Shown here: piece after piece, positions 62,264 to 64,000 of the stretch
How the letters are laid out: every line of letters begins with the position of its first letter
Position numbering within the stretch: the first letter of the stretch is position 1
Assembly (NCBI RefSeq): GCF_014204535.1
Contig: NZ_JACHLR010000006.1
Location: 1 to 64,000, forward strand
From: Novosphingobium chloroacetimidivorans
GTDB lineage: Bacteria; Pseudomonadota; Alphaproteobacteria; Sphingomonadales; Sphingomonadaceae
Length of the DNA stretch: 64,000 nucleotides
Direction: 5' to 3'
Position numbers and translations under genes: made by a program
The notes under the pieces: model-generated
What the model was told of the DNA's origin: nothing
The model's input: only the letters and a program-made list of their open reading frames with translations
The model's database searches: none

Positions 62264-63444
62264 CAGGCGTGAGCCGCCACTACGTGCTGGCTGCCGGAGG
62301 GACCGGGGGGCACCTGATCCCCGCCTTTGCGCTGGCGCTGGAGCTGGAGAAGCGCGGTCATCATGTAGCCTTGATCACCGACGAGCGCGGCGCGCAGATC
62401 CCCGGCAAGCCCGAGAGCCTGCCCGCGCACATCCTGCCGCCCGGCCGGATCGCCGGACTTAATCCGCTGGGCTGGCTGAAGGGCGCCAAGGGCGTGATCG
62501 AAGGCCGGCGCATGGCGCTGCGCCTGTTCGAAAGCTTCCAGCCGACAGCAGTCGTGGGCTTCGGCGGCTACCCCGCGCTGCCGACCATGTTGGCGGCGCG
62601 CGCGGCCAAGATCCCGACGATCCTGCACGAGCAGAATGCGGTGCTCGGCCGCGTGAACCGCTTCTTCGCCAGCCGCGTCGATGCGATCGCGACGTCTTTC
62701 GCGCAAGTCGACCGGCTCGATCCCAAGCTTGCGGACAAGGTCACGCTGGTGGGCAACCCGGTGCGCGAGGAGGTGCTGGCGCTGCGCGAGGCGCCGTTCC
62801 CGATGTTCACCGGTGAGAGCCTGCTGCGCATCCTTGTAACCGGCGGCAGTCAAGGCGCTCGCGTCCTGTCCGAAGTGGTGCCCGATGGACTGGCGATGCT
62901 GCCCACCGCGCTGCGCTCGCGGCTCCAGGTGATCCAGCAAGCGCGGGCCGAGGATATCGAGGCGGTCCGCCATCGCTATGCCACGCACGGCATCCCCGCC
63001 GAGCTTGCGACCTACTTCGAGAACATGGCCGAGCGGTTGGCCGGCGCGCACTTGTTCATCGGCCGCGCCGGGGCCTCGACCATCGCCGAGCTTTCGGCGG
63101 TCGGTCGCCCGGCGATCCTGATCCCGCTGCCCATCGCCACCGACGACCACCAGGCCGCCAACACGCGCGAGATCGTCGCGGCCGGTGGCGCGCGCGCGAT
63201 CCGGCAGGAGAAGTTCACCGCCAGCGAACTCGCCAAGCAGATCCAGGCCATGGCCCAGCATCCCGAAACCCTCGCCAACGCCGCGCACGCTGCCTGGAAC
63301 TGCGGCTACCCCAACGCAGCCAAAGATCTCGCCGATCTGGTCGAGAGCTTCGGCGGCGCGCCGATGATGGACGTGATCCGCATGGGCGCGAAGCCGGCGA
63401 CCACCAAGAGCAAGGAAGCGCTGGCTCTGGAGGGCGCGGAATGA
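62260..63444 (+). CDS. murG: UDP-GlcNAc:lipid I N-acetylglucosaminyltransferase MurG
   Basis: 394 residues. The N-terminal glycine loop is [18 protein letters not shown], then [14 protein letters not shown] and [13 protein letters not shown]. The C-terminal UDP-GlcNAc site holds [40 protein letters not shown] and DDHQAANT. It is a GT28 glycosyltransferase on the inner face of the membrane and completes lipid II. The ATG at 62260 overlaps the ftsW stop; the in-frame upstream start lies inside ftsW and is not used. Confidence 0.95.
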   Translation: MTGVSRHYVLAAGGTGGHLIPAFALALELEKRGHHVALITDERGAQIPGKPESLPAHILPPGRIAGLNPLGWLKGAKGVIEGRRMALRLFESFQPTAVVGFGGYPALPTMLAARAAKIPTILHEQNAVLGRVNRFFASRVDAIATSFAQVDRLDPKLADKVTLVGNPVREEVLALREAPFPMFTGESLLRILVTGGSQGARVLSEVVPDGLAMLPTALRSRLQVIQQARAEDIEAVRHRYATHGIPAELATYFENMAERLAGAHLFIGRAGASTIAELSAVGRPAILIPLPIATDDHQAANTREIVAAGGARAIRQEKFTASELAKQIQAMAQHPETLANAAHAAWNCGYPNAAKDLADLVESFGGAPMMDVIRMGAKPATTKSKEALALEGAE

Positions 63445-64000
63445 AGGGCGTCGCGACCGATATCGGCACCGTGCACTTCGTCGGCATCGGCGGCATCGGC
63501 ATGTCCGGCATCGCCGAGGTCATGCACAACCTGGGCTACACCGTGCAGGGCTCCGACATCGCCGAGGGCTATGTCGTGGAAGGCCTGCGCGCCCGCGGCA
63601 TCACCGTGATGATCGGTCACGCCGCGCAGAACGTCGCGGATGCGGCGGTGGTGGTCACTTCCACGGCGGTGAAGCGCGACAATCCCGAGGTCGTCTACGC
63701 GCTGGAGCACCGCATCCCGGTCGTCCGCCGCGCCGAGATGCTGGCCGAGCTGATGCGGCTGAAAAACACTGTCGCGGTCGCCGGCACCCACGGCAAGACC
63801 ACCACCACCTCGATGGTCGCCTGCCTGCTCGAAGCCGGCGGTGTCGATCCCACCGTCATCAACGGCGGAATCATCAACTCCTACGGCTCCAATGCGCGGC
63901 TGGGCGCGAGCGACTGGATGGTGGTCGAGGCGGACGAGAGCGACGGCTCGTTCCTGCGGCTGGACGGCACCATCGCCGTCGTCACCAACATCGATCCGGA
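63441..64000 (+). CDS. murC: UDP-N-acetylmuramate--L-alanine ligase (partial, runs off the window)
   Basis: The first 186 or so residues are present. [22 protein letters not shown] is the UDP-binding loop, SDIAE follows, and the ATP loop is [35 protein letters not shown] and [12 protein letters not shown] are MurC blocks. It adds L-Ala to UDP-MurNAc. The ATG overlaps the murG stop (ATGA). The C-terminal half lies beyond position 64000. Confidence 0.95.
   Translation, partial: MKGVATDIGTVHFVGIGGIGMSGIAEVMHNLGYTVQGSDIAEGYVVEGLRARGITVMIGHAAQNVADAAVVVTSTAVKRDNPEVVYALEHRIPVVRRAEMLAELMRLKNTVAVAGTHGKTTTTSMVACLLEAGGVDPTVINGGIINSYGSNARLGASDWMVVEADESDGSFLRLDGTIAVVTNIDP

Overview
The window is GC-rich alphaproteobacterial chromosome, most likely from a sphingomonad (Novosphingobium/Sphingobium type). 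The evidence is the gene content (argH-small lipoprotein-lysA, YqgE, a two-gene ergothioneine locus, many CoA, SDR and oxygenase genes), frequent GTG/TTG starts, and intergenic palindromes of the kind common in sphingomonads. I see no transposase, integrase, phage gene or CRISPR array, so the region looks like stable chromosome.

Layout. 0-7.5 kb: FAH-family hydrolase, YqgE, then a leftward set (XdhC, MobA-like nucleotidyltransferase, a doubtful small ORF, TauD/TfdA dioxygenase, ABM monooxygenase), a TetR regulator, an L,D-transpeptidase-fold protein and the PHA depolymerase phaZ. 7.8-17 kb: MsbA-like ABC exporter, M13 metallopeptidase, egtB-egtD (ergothioneine), an SDR and a membrane acyltransferase. 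17-31 kb: SDR, MFS carrier, tRNA-Gln, yghU, then a block of CoA chemistry: leftward ALDH, TPP-dependent lyase and CaiB CoA-transferase, divergent from rightward acyl-CoA dehydrogenase, CitE-like lyase, Cat1-type CoA-transferase and crotonase, closed by a second MFS carrier. 31.5-43.3 kb: flavoprotein, Baeyer-Villiger-type monooxygenase, SDR, NHL/SMP-30 propeller protein, EthD protein, third MFS carrier, deazaflavin-type reductase, Rieske oxygenase and a two-domain VOC protein. 43.4-51.2 kb: housekeeping genes (TlpA thioredoxin, argH, lipoprotein, lysA, siroheme enzyme, HhH-GPD glycosylase, 2Fe-2S ferredoxin, cysteine synthase, two envelope-type proteins). 51.7 kb to the end: the dcw cluster mraZ-rsmH-ftsL-ftsI-murE-murF-mraY-murD-ftsW-murG-murC, mostly joined by ATGA/GTGA overlaps and running off the window.

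How the genes may work together. The dcw genes make and polymerise lipid II at the septum. LysA uses meso-diaminopimelate, and the DNPR motif in MurE indicates the same amino acid in the wall. The 17-43 kb stretch reads as a catabolic region: three related MFS carriers for import, oxygenases for ring attack, and CoA-transferases, dehydrogenase, hydratase and lyases to break the resulting acids into central metabolites. I cannot name the substrate. The Cat1-type transferase, hydratase and CitE lyase parallel the known itaconate route, while CaiB, TPP lyase and ALDH could perform a 2-hydroxyacyl-CoA cleavage. This is the best candidate for an undescribed system.

Several families of dispersed intergenic repeats fill the gaps, often at gene ends, and one lies inside the dcw operon.
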